Below are positions 29,664 to 38,253 of a DNA stretch of 64,000 bases, one piece after another. How positions within the stretch are numbered: the stretch's first letter is position 1; each line of letters opens with the position of its first letter. The notes beneath the pieces are model-generated. The model had not been told where the DNA came from. It saw only the letters and a program-made list of their open reading frames with translations, and searched no databases. The position numbers were made by a program, and so were the translations under genes. Source of the stretch: Streptomyces viridochromogenes (GTDB lineage: Bacteria > Actinomycetota > Actinomycetes > Streptomycetales > Streptomycetaceae); assembly GCF_001270495.1 (NCBI RefSeq), contig NZ_LGUR01000202.1:1-64000 (forward strand). Reading direction: 5' to 3'.

Positions 29664-30520
29664 GCGCGCGTCTGCGCGGCGTCGCACAGCAGACGGAGCA
29701 GGTGGTCGCGGCTGGGGCGTACCGCGCGTCCGACGGGCGCGAGGTGTCGATCGCGGCGGCCGTCGAGGCCGCCCGGCAGGGCACCCGGATGTACGGGCCG
29801 GACCCGGTCCCGGTGCCGCGGACATCCGATGCCGAGACGTTCTTCGAGGTCACCGGCGAGAGCAGCCTGGAGGCGGCCCGCCGCCTCGGCGACGACACGG
29901 CCGTACTGAACTTCGCCTCGGCCCGCAATCCGGGCGGCGGCTTCCTGAACGGCGCCCAGGCGCAGGAGGAGGCCCTGTGCCGCGCCTCGGCGCTGTACAC
30001 CTGCCTGCTCGATGCCCGCGCGTTCTACGACCATCACCGGGCCCACCGCGACCCCTTCTACACGGACCGCGTCATCCACTCACCCGGCGTGCCCGTCTTC
30101 CGCGACGACCGGGGCGGCCTGCTGGACGAGCCCTACACCGCCGGCTTCCTGACCGCCGCCGCCCCGAACGCGGGCGTGGTGCGGCGTACGACACCCGAGC
30201 GCACGGCCGAGCTGCCGCGGGCACTGGCGATCCGCGCCGAGCGCGTGCTGGAGACGGCCGCGGCGCACGGGTACCGGCGGCTGGTGCTGGGCGCCTGGGG
30301 GTGCGGGGTGTTCCAGAACGACCCCGCGCAGGTGGCGGGCGCGTTCCAGGGGCTGCTCGGGCCCGGCGGTCGGTTCGCGGGGGCCTTCGAGCATGTGGTC
30401 TTCGGCATCCTGGACCGCAAGCCCGACAGCCCCGTGCGCGCCGCGTTCGCCAGGGCGTTCCCCGAGCGTCAGCCCCAGTCGTGGCGTCAGCCCAAGTCGT
30501 GGCGTCAGGTCCAGCCGTAG
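29660..30520 (+). CDS. Bacterial PARG-like macrodomain protein (TIGR02452)
   Basis: 286 residues. The N-terminus GVAQQTEQVVAAGAYRASDGREVSIAAAVEAA and the catalytic-loop signature NPGGGFLNGAQAQEEALCRAS (GGG then QEE) match microbial poly(ADP-ribose) glycohydrolase-like proteins (TIGR02452/PF10021). The two adjacent Glu of QEE are present, so hydrolysis of ADP-ribose chains or related adducts is plausible. The start overlaps a small leader frame. The C-terminus ends in three imperfect hexapeptides (RQPQSW type) made by 18-bp repeats. It overlaps the 3' end of the opposing PemK/MazF-like gene by 16 bp. Confidence 0.85.
   Translation: MSARLRGVAQQTEQVVAAGAYRASDGREVSIAAAVEAARQGTRMYGPDPVPVPRTSDAETFFEVTGESSLEAARRLGDDTAVLNFASARNPGGGFLNGAQAQEEALCRASALYTCLLDARAFYDHHRAHRDPFYTDRVIHSPGVPVFRDDRGGLLDEPYTAGFLTAAAPNAGVVRRTTPERTAELPRALAIRAERVLETAAAHGYRRLVLGAWGCGVFQNDPAQVAGAFQGLLGPGGRFAGAFEHVVFGILDRKPDSPVRAAFARAFPERQPQSWRQPKSWRQVQP
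30466..30519. repeat. Three 18-bp tandem repeats at the 3' end of the PARG-like gene
   Basis: GCGTCAGCCCCAGTCGTG (30466-30483), a copy with one change (30484-30501), and a diverged third copy (30502-30519). They encode RQPQSW-like hexapeptides and the third copy also covers the stop of the opposite gene. Confidence 0.7.
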
Positions 30521-30951
30521 CGCTCGTGCAGCCGTTGCCTGACCAGGTTGAACCGCCCGCGGTCCAGGGCGCATGCCTCCCGGCGCATGCCCTGCTCGTG
30601 CAGCCGGAGGATGCGGTCCACGTCGACCCAGGAGTCGCGCCCCGTCCGGTCCCACGGTCCGCTGCCGATGGCGACCCACTCGCGGTCCCCGTCGTGCCGC
30701 TTGCTGGAGAGCTGCACGGCGAGGAAGGTGCCGGCCGCCTCCCGGGCGACCACGAGCACCGGGCGGTCCTTGCCCCGGCCGTCGTTCTCCTCGAAGGGGA
30801 CCCAGGTCCAGACGATCTCCCCGGGGTCGGGGTCGCCGTCGTGCGCGGGCGAGTACTCGGTACGCACCTTGCCGACCGCGCGGGGTTCGGCCTCGGTGGT
30901 GGCGGTGGGGCCGTGACGGCCCGGGACGTTCTCGTCGGTGTACGTGCTCAC
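30505..30951 (-). CDS. PemK/MazF-like protein without visible antitoxin
   Basis: 148 residues. After a variable N-terminus, PGEIVWTWVPFEENDGRGKDRPVLVVAREAAGTFLAVQLSSK matches the PemK/MazF fold (PF02452): 'G-I-W-x-W-x-P-F-E-E...KxRPVLV' strand. MazF-type toxins cleave mRNA, but many Streptomyces carry solitary, probably non-toxic members of this size. No antitoxin reading frame lies on either side. Convergent with the PARG-like gene, overlap 16 bp. Confidence 0.72.
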   Translation of the reverse strand: MSTYTDENVPGRHGPTATTEAEPRAVGKVRTEYSPAHDGDPDPGEIVWTWVPFEENDGRGKDRPVLVVAREAAGTFLAVQLSSKRHDGDREWVAIGSGPWDRTGRDSWVDVDRILRLHEQGMRREACALDRGRFNLVRQRLHERYGWT

Positions 30952-31015
30952 GGGGGCACCTTAGGGGCTGCCCCCGTGAGTTACGCGTGAAGGGCCACCG
31001 AAGACCCCTGGAGGT

Positions 31016-32485
31016 TCACTTCTCGTCCACCGGAACCTTCTGCGCGAGCCCGTTGAGCGGCGAAGCCTCCTTCGGGACCTGCCCGTTCTGGTTCATCGAG
31101 GCGAGCAGCTGACGCGCCAGCCCGAGCCCCGTACCGCCCATGGTGAGGGCCTTGGCGAACATGTCCGCCATCCCGTCGGCGCCGTTGAGCAGCACCATGT
31201 TGTCGACGTTGCCGAAAGCGGACGCGCCGGCGCGGACGATCTCCGGCCAGTTCTCGGCGAGCTGCTGGGCGACCACGGCCTCCTGGTTCTCGGCGAGGGC
31301 GGCGGCCCGGGCCTTGATGGCCTCCGCCTCCGCCAGCCCCTGGGCCTTGGTCGCCTCGGCCTGCGCGAGTCCCTTGGCCTGTGCGGCGGCGGCCTCCGCC
31401 TCACCGGTGGCCCGGGTCGCCGCGGCGGTCGCCGTGCCGCGCGTCTTGGTCGCCTCGGCCTCGGCGCCCGCGGCCGTCTTGACCCGGGTCGCCTCGGCGG
31501 CGGCCGCCAGTTCCGTCTCCTTCGCCTTGGCCTGCGCCGCCGAGATCCGCGCGTCGCGCTCGGCCTCGGCCAGCGTGCGCTTCTCGTAGGCCGCGGCGTC
31601 CGCGGGCTTGCGGACATCGGCCTGGAGCTGCTGCTCGCGCCGATGCGCCTCCAGTTCGGCCACCCGCGTCTCCTGGACGACCACCTCCTGCCGGGCGGCC
31701 GCGTCGGCGAGCGGACCTGCCTGCCGGGCCTTGGCGCCCGCCTTGTCGCGCTCGGCCTGGTAGCCCGCCTGGAGGATCTCGCTGTCCCGGGTCGCCTCGG
31801 CCATCCGCGCGTACGACTGCTGCTCCGCCTCCGTGGCCAGCCGGTTCGCCTCCGCCTGCGCGATCCGCGCGTCCCGCTGAACGGCCGCCGCGTGCGGCAT
31901 GGCCAGGTTCTGGATGTACCCGGTCGGGTCCTCGATCTCGTGGATCTGGAGCGAGTCCACGATCAGACCCAGCTTCTCCATCTCCGTACCGCACGCCGCC
32001 CGGGTCTGCCCGGTGAGCTTCTCCCGGTCACGGATCATGTCCTCCACCGTCAACCCGCCCACGATGGAGCGCAGATGACCGGCGAAGACGTTGTGCACCC
32101 GCTCCGACATCAGCTTCTGCTGGTCCAGGAAGCGGCGGGCCGCGTTGGCGATCGACACGAAGTCGTCGCCCACCTTGAAGATGACCACGCCCCGCACCTT
32201 CAGCGGAATGCCCTGGTGCGTCACGCAGTCCACCTGCAACTCGGTCTCGTTCAGGTCGAGCGACAGCTTGCGCACCGCCTGCACACCGGGGAGCACCAGC
32301 GTGCCGCGCCCGGTGACGATGCGAAAGCCCATGCCCTCCTCCAGGCCCTCCGTGCGGTGCTTGGAACCGGAGATGACCAGGGCCTCGTTGGGTTCGGCGA
32401 CCCGCCACATCATCTTGAACAGACCGATCAGAACGAGGACGGCCCCTACCGCCACCCCCGCAACGACGCCGACAACCATCGGCAT
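31016..32485 (-). CDS. SPFH/flotillin-family membrane protein
   Basis: 489 residues from ATG 32485 (AAAGGGGG just upstream; ATG 32479 and 32500 are alternatives). N-terminal anchor VVGVVAGVAVGAVLVLIGLF, then an SPFH (PF01145) domain: NEALVISGSKH, GRGTLVLPGVQAVRKLSLDLNETEL. From about residue 210 to 420 it is a long Ala/Glu/Lys coiled coil with the EAEAxKxxGxAEA repeats typical of flotillins. Such proteins scaffold membrane microdomains. A 72-residue OB-like protein gene precedes it, as in flotillin-NfeD pairs. Confidence 0.88.
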   Translation of the reverse strand: MPMVVGVVAGVAVGAVLVLIGLFKMMWRVAEPNEALVISGSKHRTEGLEEGMGFRIVTGRGTLVLPGVQAVRKLSLDLNETELQVDCVTHQGIPLKVRGVVIFKVGDDFVSIANAARRFLDQQKLMSERVHNVFAGHLRSIVGGLTVEDMIRDREKLTGQTRAACGTEMEKLGLIVDSLQIHEIEDPTGYIQNLAMPHAAAVQRDARIAQAEANRLATEAEQQSYARMAEATRDSEILQAGYQAERDKAGAKARQAGPLADAAARQEVVVQETRVAELEAHRREQQLQADVRKPADAAAYEKRTLAEAERDARISAAQAKAKETELAAAAEATRVKTAAGAEAEATKTRGTATAAATRATGEAEAAAAQAKGLAQAEATKAQGLAEAEAIKARAAALAENQEAVVAQQLAENWPEIVRAGASAFGNVDNMVLLNGADGMADMFAKALTMGGTGLGLARQLLASMNQNGQVPKEASPLNGLAQKVPVDEK

Positions 32486-32619
32486 TCGCCCCCTTTGCAT
32501 GGTGCCCTTTCGGCACCGGACGAAGGGGAGTGTGCGCCTCGGCGACCCGGACGTACAGGCGTTGGCGGATCCTTGCCGCAACCTTGACGCAGACGGCTCT
32601 CACCTGCGGACGAGCGGGC

Positions 32620-32838
32620 TCAACTGTCGTACGCCGCCTGGACGTAGACGGTGCGCGGCGGCTGGTACTCCACCACCATCACCACCGTGCCGCGTTCGAT
32701 GCGCTCGGTGCCGGTGGCCGGATAGGCGAGGAAGTGCTCGGCGCCGCCGCGCACCCGCACGATCACCTCGCCGACGAGCCCGGGTCCCACCGTGCCGGTG
32801 ACCCGCCCCATGAGCCCGACCATCGACGCATCGTCCAT
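32620..32838 (-). CDS. Small NfeD-like OB-fold protein
   Basis: 72 residues from ATG 32838. The sequence GLMGRVTGTVGPGLVGEVIVRVRGGAEHF, then ERGTVVMVVEYQPPRTVYVQ, looks like the C-terminal OB-fold of NfeD proteins (G-x-G x-V...G-V-R-V...G x-V-V-V). It lacks membrane segments. Placed 134 bp upstream of the SPFH gene on the same strand, where NfeD partners of flotillins are usually found. Confidence 0.65.
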   Translation of the reverse strand: MDDASMVGLMGRVTGTVGPGLVGEVIVRVRGGAEHFLAYPATGTERIERGTVVMVVEYQPPRTVYVQAAYDS

Positions 32839-32879
32839 CGTCACAGGGTAGAGCCTGCCCGAGCCGGGCCGGCGGCGTC

Positions 32880-34304
32880 TCAGACGACCGGGGCCCGCAC
32901 CTGCTCGCCCTGCTGCGGCGGCCACAGCTCGTGCCAGCGCAGCTCCGCCTCCAACTGCGCGGCCAGCGAGATCAGCAGCGGCTCGCTGTTCGCCGGCCCG
33001 AGCAGCTGGGCGCCGACGGGCAGTCCGTCCACGAATCCGGCGGGGACGTTCACGCCGGGCCAGCCGAGCACGTTCCAGGGCCAGGCGTAGGGACAGGCGG
33101 CGATCATCGCCCGGTCGGTCGCGAAACCGCCGAGTTCGAGCATCGCGCCGACCCGGGGCGGGGGAGCGGCCGTTGTGGGCGCGACGATCACGTCGTACGA
33201 CTCGTAGAACGCGCCGATACGACGGTGCAGCACCGCCTCCGCGCGCCGGGCCGCCCGCAGCGGGGCCCCGCCGAGGAGCCGGCCCAGCCGCACGGCGCCC
33301 CGGGTGCGCGGGTCCAGCAGTGCGGGGAAGGGCGCGTCGCTCGCCCACTCGGCGATACCGACCGTGGCGCGCGGGACGAAGGTCAGGCCGATCTGGCCGT
33401 ACGGCGGATCGGCCTCCTCGACGAAATGCCCCAACGAGCCCAGTTTCTCGGCGAGTCGGACCACCCTGGCCCGCACCTCCGGCTGCAGACGGGCGGGCAC
33501 GGCGGTGAACGGCGGCTTCAGGGAGAGCGCGATCCGCAGCCGGCCGGGGTCGCGGCCCACGGCCGCGGAGGCGTCGACCGCCGGCGGCCGGTGCGGGTCG
33601 AGGTCGTGGTTGCCGGCGGCGGCGTCCAGGAGGAGGGCGGCGTCGGCAACCGTACGGGCGAGGGTGCCGTTGACGGTGATGCCCTGGAAGGACTCGCCGC
33701 GCGGCCAGGTGGAGATGCGGCCGCGCTGTGGCTTGATGCCGATGAGATGGGTCCACGAGGCCGGGATCCGCACCGAACCGGCGCCGTCCGAGCCGAGCGC
33801 GGCGGGCACCAGACCGGCCGCCACAGCGGCTGCCGAACCGCCGGACGAGCCGCCCGGCGTATGGTCCGGGTGCCACGGATTGCGGGTCGCGCCGAAGGCC
33901 GGCCCCTCGGTGAACGGCCACTGCCCCAGCTCACAGGTGTTCGTCTTGCCGACGATGACCGCCCCGGCCGCGCGCAGCCGCCGTACCGCCTCGCCGTCCT
34001 GCGCGACCGGCGGGAACTCACCGCAACAGCCGAACGCGGTCGGCTCGCCCGCCACGTCCATGTCGTCCTTCACCGCGACCGGCACGCCCAGCAGCGGCCT
34101 GCGCACCCCGGCGGCGAGCTCCACGTCGGCGGCCTTCGCCTCGGCGAGGGCGGCCTCGGCCCGGACCACCCGGAAGGCGTTGAGCGTGCCCTGGGTCGCC
34201 TCGATCCGCGCCAGCGCCTCCGCGACCAGCGCCCGCGACGTCACTTCCCCGCCGGCCAGCGCTCGGGCGGACTCGGCGAGGCCTGCGGCACGGTCGGGTG
34301 TCAT
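32880..34304 (-). CDS. Amidase signature family hydrolase
   Basis: 474 residues from ATG 34304. The Ser-cisSer-Lys triad is visible: K79 (PVAVKDDMD), S153/S154 in PGGSSGGSAAA and the nucleophile S177 in GSDGAGSVRIPAS. It matches PF01425, cytosolic amidases of broad specificity; the substrate is not inferable. It is not GatA: no gatB/gatC nearby and the neighbours are unrelated. Confidence 0.88.
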   Translation of the reverse strand: MTPDRAAGLAESARALAGGEVTSRALVAEALARIEATQGTLNAFRVVRAEAALAEAKAADVELAAGVRRPLLGVPVAVKDDMDVAGEPTAFGCCGEFPPVAQDGEAVRRLRAAGAVIVGKTNTCELGQWPFTEGPAFGATRNPWHPDHTPGGSSGGSAAAVAAGLVPAALGSDGAGSVRIPASWTHLIGIKPQRGRISTWPRGESFQGITVNGTLARTVADAALLLDAAAGNHDLDPHRPPAVDASAAVGRDPGRLRIALSLKPPFTAVPARLQPEVRARVVRLAEKLGSLGHFVEEADPPYGQIGLTFVPRATVGIAEWASDAPFPALLDPRTRGAVRLGRLLGGAPLRAARRAEAVLHRRIGAFYESYDVIVAPTTAAPPPRVGAMLELGGFATDRAMIAACPYAWPWNVLGWPGVNVPAGFVDGLPVGAQLLGPANSEPLLISLAAQLEAELRWHELWPPQQGEQVRAPVV

Positions 34305-34438
34305 GCGGGGCACCTCCGGGACGACATCGTCTACCGAACGGTAACCTCCAGGGCCCGGCTGCGGAACGGTTTCGCCCGGTGCGGCTCCCAGGTTCACCAC
34401 AGGTTTCTCCCAGGTCCCGCTTCCTCCTGCTCAAACCA

Positions 34439-34466
34439 TTGACGTGCGCGAACCCCACCCTTAACT
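34439..34466 (+). promoter_or_regulatory. Candidate promoter of the GH43 gene
   Basis: TTGACG (34439-34444), 16-nt spacer, TTAACT (34461-34466). The elements fit the vegetative sigma consensus and lie 60 bp before the GTG start. Confidence 0.4.
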
Positions 34467-34488
34467 TCTGATCGAATTTCCGAACTGC

Positions 34489-34504
34489 GTTCGTGATATC
34501 GAAC
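34489..34504 (+). promoter_or_regulatory. Palindromic operator candidate before GH43
   Basis: GTTCGTGATATCGAAC, with arms GTTCG and CGAAC, placed about 20 bp after the promoter candidate and 21 bp before the start codon, where a repressor would block transcription. The regulator is unknown. Confidence 0.4.
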
Positions 34505-34525
34505 CGCGTTGAGGGAGAGCCGCCC

Positions 34526-35914
34526 GTGACCAGACGCCCCCACACCCCGTCCCGCCGCAGTCTGCTGCGCGCGATGGCCGCCCTGCCCGCCTCGGCGCTG
34601 ATCCTGGGTGAGGCCCCCGGCCTGCTCGGGACGGCGCTGGCGGCCGCACCGCCGAGCGGCTCGGCCACCCGCTACACCATCGTGCCGTTCCTGAACAGCA
34701 ACGACGGGACCGTGAACGTCTACCAGTCGGACGACGCCACCGACTTCCGGCTGGCCAAGGCCTCCGCCTACACGCCGCCCAGCAACCGCATCCGCGACGC
34801 GAGCATCTTCAAGCACACCAACGGCTCCTACTACATCACCTACACGACCCACACCTGGCAGGACACCAGCACCACCATCGGCTTCGCCCGCAGCACCGAC
34901 CGGGTCAACTGGACCTTCCTCTACGACTACACGGTCCCGATCGCGGGTCTCTCCCGGGCCTGGGCGCCGGAGTGGTTCGTCGACAGCGACGGCAGCGTGA
35001 ACGTCATCGTGTCCTGCTCGACCACCGACGACGAGTGGATCTTCACCCCGTACCTGCTCAAGGCCACGAACTCGGCGCTGACGGCGTGGAGTTCACCGGT
35101 GGCGCTGTCCGGCATCGGCGCGAACCACATCGACACGTTCATCGTGAAGCTCGGCTCGACCTACCACGCCTTCACGAAGAACGAGACGACGAAGTACATC
35201 GAGTACGCGACGGCGTCGAACCTCACCGGCCCCTACAGGATCTCCCGCACGGGCAACTGGGCGGGCTGGGGCAGCTACCGCGAGGGCCCCGCCCTGGTCC
35301 AGCTCGACAACGGCGGCTGGCGGCTCTTCTTCGACGGCTACGGCGACGGCACGTACTACTACAGCGACAGCTACGACACCTTCGCCACCTGGTCCGCCCC
35401 GACCGCCCTGCCCGCCGTCTCGGGAACGGCACGCCACTTCACGGTCATCAAGGAGACCGTCTCGGGCGGCCCGGCCCTGGCGAAGAACGTCACCCGTTCC
35501 TTCCGGTCGGCCAACTACTCCACCCGCCACTGGCAGGTGCAGTCCTCCCTGCTCAACCTCCCGGTGGTCACCACCTCCAGCACGACCGCAGAGAAGCAGG
35601 CATCGACGTTCACGGTCGTGCCCGGCCTCGCCGACGCGGGCGGCTACTCCTTCCGCGACTCCTCCGGCAGGTACCTGCGCCACTGGGACTTCCGGGCCCG
35701 CTTCGACACCAACGACGGCACCTCGACGTTCGCCAAGGACGCCACGTTCGTCGCCCGCACGGGCACGTCGAGCGGCTCGCTCCGCTTCGAGTCGTACAAC
35801 TACCCCGGGTACTACCTGCGGCACTACAACTACGAGCTGCGGGTGGAACGGTCGAACGGGACGGATCTGTTCCGGCAGGACAGTTCGTTCGTGCCGGTGA
35901 CAGCCTGGGCCTGA
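34526..35914 (+). CDS. Tat-exported glycoside hydrolase (GH43-like) with AbfB-type domain
   Basis: 462 residues from GTG 34526 (GAGGGAGAG upstream). A twin-arginine leader (TPSRRSLLRAMAALPASALIL, cut near AAAPP) directs folded export. The catalytic part (about 50-330) has five-blade propeller repeats such as IRDASIFKHTNGSYYITYTTH, GFARSTDRVNWTFL, and APEWFVDSDGSVNVIVS, as in GH43 and related arabinan/xylan-active enzymes. The last 110 residues contain two AbfB-like beta-trefoil units (SSGRYLRHWDFRARF and YPGYYLRHYNYELRV), which bind arabinofuranose side chains. Likely role: debranching plant arabinoxylan or arabinan. Confidence 0.85.
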   Translation: MTRRPHTPSRRSLLRAMAALPASALILGEAPGLLGTALAAAPPSGSATRYTIVPFLNSNDGTVNVYQSDDATDFRLAKASAYTPPSNRIRDASIFKHTNGSYYITYTTHTWQDTSTTIGFARSTDRVNWTFLYDYTVPIAGLSRAWAPEWFVDSDGSVNVIVSCSTTDDEWIFTPYLLKATNSALTAWSSPVALSGIGANHIDTFIVKLGSTYHAFTKNETTKYIEYATASNLTGPYRISRTGNWAGWGSYREGPALVQLDNGGWRLFFDGYGDGTYYYSDSYDTFATWSAPTALPAVSGTARHFTVIKETVSGGPALAKNVTRSFRSANYSTRHWQVQSSLLNLPVVTTSSTTAEKQASTFTVVPGLADAGGYSFRDSSGRYLRHWDFRARFDTNDGTSTFAKDATFVARTGTSSGSLRFESYNYPGYYLRHYNYELRVERSNGTDLFRQDSSFVPVTAWA

Positions 35915-35916
35915 CC

Positions 35917-36010
35917 TGCACACTTGCTGACCTGGGCAATCGCGGTAGCGGATTCGGAGTAGTTCCTTCCACTTCCCGGGATTGCCCAGGAGGTCCCGGC
36001 CGAGTGTGCA
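35917..36010. repeat. 94-bp imperfect inverted repeat after GH43
   Basis: TGCACACT (35917-35924) pairs with AGTGTGCA (36003-36010), and CCTGGGCAATC (35931-35941) pairs with GATTGCCCAGG (35980-35990). It starts 2 bp after the GH43 stop. It could be a terminator or a MITE-like remnant. The remaining 36011-36163 has no gene. Confidence 0.6.
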
Positions 36011-36163
36011 CTGGTTGTGCAATGGGCCGGGGAGCTCGACGTTCGCCAATCCGGCGCTCGTCGATAATGTGAAGAGGAGCGACACTCGGCCCACGGCAAC
36101 GGGGGTCGCCAAGCCCGACCCCGAGTGGCGGTAAAGGCCGGCATCGGCTCGGCAGCGTGGCTA

Positions 36164-37402
36164 GTGCTGTGACCACGTAGGTTCGCCGGGTTGGTGATCC
36201 TGACGGTTGGATGTGCGGTGATGTCCATTCGACCGGTGGAGGCGTTGGTGGCTGAGCCTGTCCGTGTACGCAGACTGACCGACCAGGAGGGGCAGAAGCT
36301 GCAGCAGATCGTGCGCCGGGGTAGCACGAGTTCGGTGCGCTACCGGCGCGCGGTGATGCTGCTGGCCTCGGCGGGCGGGAACCGGGTGCCGGTGATCGCC
36401 CAACTGGTCCAGGCAGACGAGGACACCGTGCGCGATGTGATCCACCGGTTCAACGAGATCGGCCTGGCCTGCCTGGACCCTCAGTGGGCGGGAGGCCGTC
36501 CCCGCCTGCTCAGCCCTGACGACGAGGAATTCGTCATCCGGACGGCCACCACTCGCCCCACCAGGCTCGGCCAGCCCTTCACTCGCTGGTCGATCCGCAA
36601 ACTCGCCTCTTACCTGCGGAAAGTGCACGGACGCGTCATCCGCATCGGCCGTGAAGCCTTACGGTGCCTGCTCCTGCGCCGCGGCATCACCTTCCAGCGC
36701 ACCAAGACCTGGAAGGAATCGCCCGATCCTGATCGCGACGCCAAGCTCAACCGCATTGAGCAGGTGCTGGACCGATTCCCCGACCGAGTCTTCGCCTTCG
36801 ACGAGTTCGGGCCCTGGGGGATCCGGCCCACCGCGGGCTCCTGCTGGGCGAAGCAGGGCAAGCCCAACCGGCTGCCGGCGACCTACCGCCGTACCCACGG
36901 CGTCACCTACTTTCACGGCTGCTACTCCGTCGGGGACGACCGCCTGTGGGGCGTCAACCGCCGTCGCAAAGGCACCGCCAACACCTTGGCGGCGCTGAAG
37001 TCGATCCGCGCCGCCCGACCCGACGGCGCCCCGATCTACATCATCCTGGACAACCTCTTCGCCCACACCGGCGCGGACATCCGCCGCTGGGCGAAGAAGA
37101 ACAAGGTCGAGCTGTGCTTCACCCCGACCTACGCCTCCTGGGCCAACCCCATCGAGGCCCACTTCGGCCCGCTGCGGCAGTTCACCCTGGCCAACTCCCA
37201 CCACCGCAGCCACCCCGCGCAGACCCAGGCACTGCACCGCTACCTGCGCTGGCGCAACGCGAACGCCCGCCACCCCGACGTGCTCGCCGCCCAGCGCAAG
37301 GAACGCGCCCGCATCCGCAGCGAGAAGGGCATCCGCTGGGGCGGACGCCCTCTGCCCAACGCGGCCTGACCAGGAGCCGGGCCGACATCCCCGGCACATC
37401 AC
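36164..37402 (+). mobile_element. IS630-family insertion sequence, apparently complete
   Basis: About 1239 bp. Ends GTGCTGTGAC (from 36164) and, inverted, GTGATGTGCC (from 37402) match at 8 of 10 positions. TA flanks both ends (36162-36163 and 37403-37404), the expected IS630 target duplication. It contains one transposase gene. The right TA belongs to the stop codon of the ABC permease gene. Confidence 0.75.
36221..37369 (+). CDS. IS630-family transposase
   Basis: 382 residues. An N-terminal helix-turn-helix region (RLTDQEGQKLQQIVRRGSTS, AQLVQADEDTVRDVIHRFNEIG) precedes the DDE domain with FAFDEFGPWGI (first Asp), IILDNLFAHTGADI (second Asp) and SWANPIEAHFG (Glu). All three catalytic acids are present and the frame is uninterrupted, so the element may still be active. 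ATG 36221 is preferred over 36191. Confidence 0.9.
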   Translation: MSIRPVEALVAEPVRVRRLTDQEGQKLQQIVRRGSTSSVRYRRAVMLLASAGGNRVPVIAQLVQADEDTVRDVIHRFNEIGLACLDPQWAGGRPRLLSPDDEEFVIRTATTRPTRLGQPFTRWSIRKLASYLRKVHGRVIRIGREALRCLLLRRGITFQRTKTWKESPDPDRDAKLNRIEQVLDRFPDRVFAFDEFGPWGIRPTAGSCWAKQGKPNRLPATYRRTHGVTYFHGCYSVGDDRLWGVNRRRKGTANTLAALKSIRAARPDGAPIYIILDNLFAHTGADIRRWAKKNKVELCFTPTYASWANPIEAHFGPLRQFTLANSHHRSHPAQTQALHRYLRWRNANARHPDVLAAQRKERARIRSEKGIRWGGRPLPNAA

Positions 37403-38253
37403 TAACCGACCCGCTGCATCGCCTTCCGGTGCCGTTCCGCCATCGCGGCCCCGGACTCGCGGCGGGCCATCCTGCGCAGGACGGACGGTGCGAGGAGCAG
37501 CCCGGCGACTGCCCAGGCACCCAGCACGCCCGCTGTCTCCAGGTGCCGCCAGGCATCGCCGATCTCGGCGGCGACCGCATCGGCCGGCAGCAGCGCCGAG
37601 CGGAGACCGAGGCCGAGCCAGTACACGGGGAAGATCTGCCCGACGGTCTGCAGCCACTCGGGCAGCTCGGACAGGGGGAAGTAGATGCCGGAGATCACGA
37701 TGAGTCCCATCACCGGGAGCATCAGCAAGCCGACGGTGCGCGGACTGCTGACCAGTGAGCCGATGACGGCGCCCATGGGCAGGGTCGCCAGGAGACCCAG
37801 CGGCACCACCCACACCAGCGTCAGCAGCGCTCCGCCGCCCTGCCGGGCCACCCCGTCCACCAGGAACACGCCGACGGCGAAGGGGAGGGCCATGGAGACG
37901 AGAGCCGTACCCGACACCATGATGATCTTGCCGACCAGGTGGCCGACCATGCCGTGCGGCACGGCCTTGGCCCGCAGCAGGGTGCCGTCCTCGCGCTCGG
38001 TCGCGAGCAGCTGTGCCGTGGTCATCATGCCTGTGAACGCGAGCGTCATGCCTAGCATGCTCGGCAGCATGAACGCGCCGGTCGAGATGCCGGCGCCCTT
38101 CAGCGGGTCGTCCTTGAGCAGGAACAGCGGCACGAGGAGCAGGACCGTCCAGAGCACATAACCGAACACGTCCTGGCCGGTGGTGAAGGTCTGCCGAAGT
38201 TCCGTCCAGCCGCGCCGCACTCCTACTCCCGCCGCGTACCACACCGGACTCAT
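37402..38253 (-). CDS. ABC-2 type transporter permease
   Basis: 283 residues with six membrane helices (VLWTVLLLVPLFLL, GMTLAFTGMMTTAQLL, ALVSMALPFAVGVFLV, LLTLVWVVPLGLLATLP, VGLLMLPVMGLIVISGIYFPL, LGAWAVAGLLLAPSVL). ATEREDGTLLRAKAVPHGM is the conserved cytosolic motif of drug-type ABC-2 exporters. Coupled to the ATPase gene by a 4-base overlap. Its TAG stop is formed across the IS630 junction; without the element the same TAG would be read (flanking G), so the protein is unchanged. Confidence 0.88.
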   Translation of the reverse strand: MSPVWYAAGVGVRRGWTELRQTFTTGQDVFGYVLWTVLLLVPLFLLKDDPLKGAGISTGAFMLPSMLGMTLAFTGMMTTAQLLATEREDGTLLRAKAVPHGMVGHLVGKIIMVSGTALVSMALPFAVGVFLVDGVARQGGGALLTLVWVVPLGLLATLPMGAVIGSLVSSPRTVGLLMLPVMGLIVISGIYFPLSELPEWLQTVGQIFPVYWLGLGLRSALLPADAVAAEIGDAWRHLETAGVLGAWAVAGLLLAPSVLRRMARRESGAAMAERHRKAMQRVG

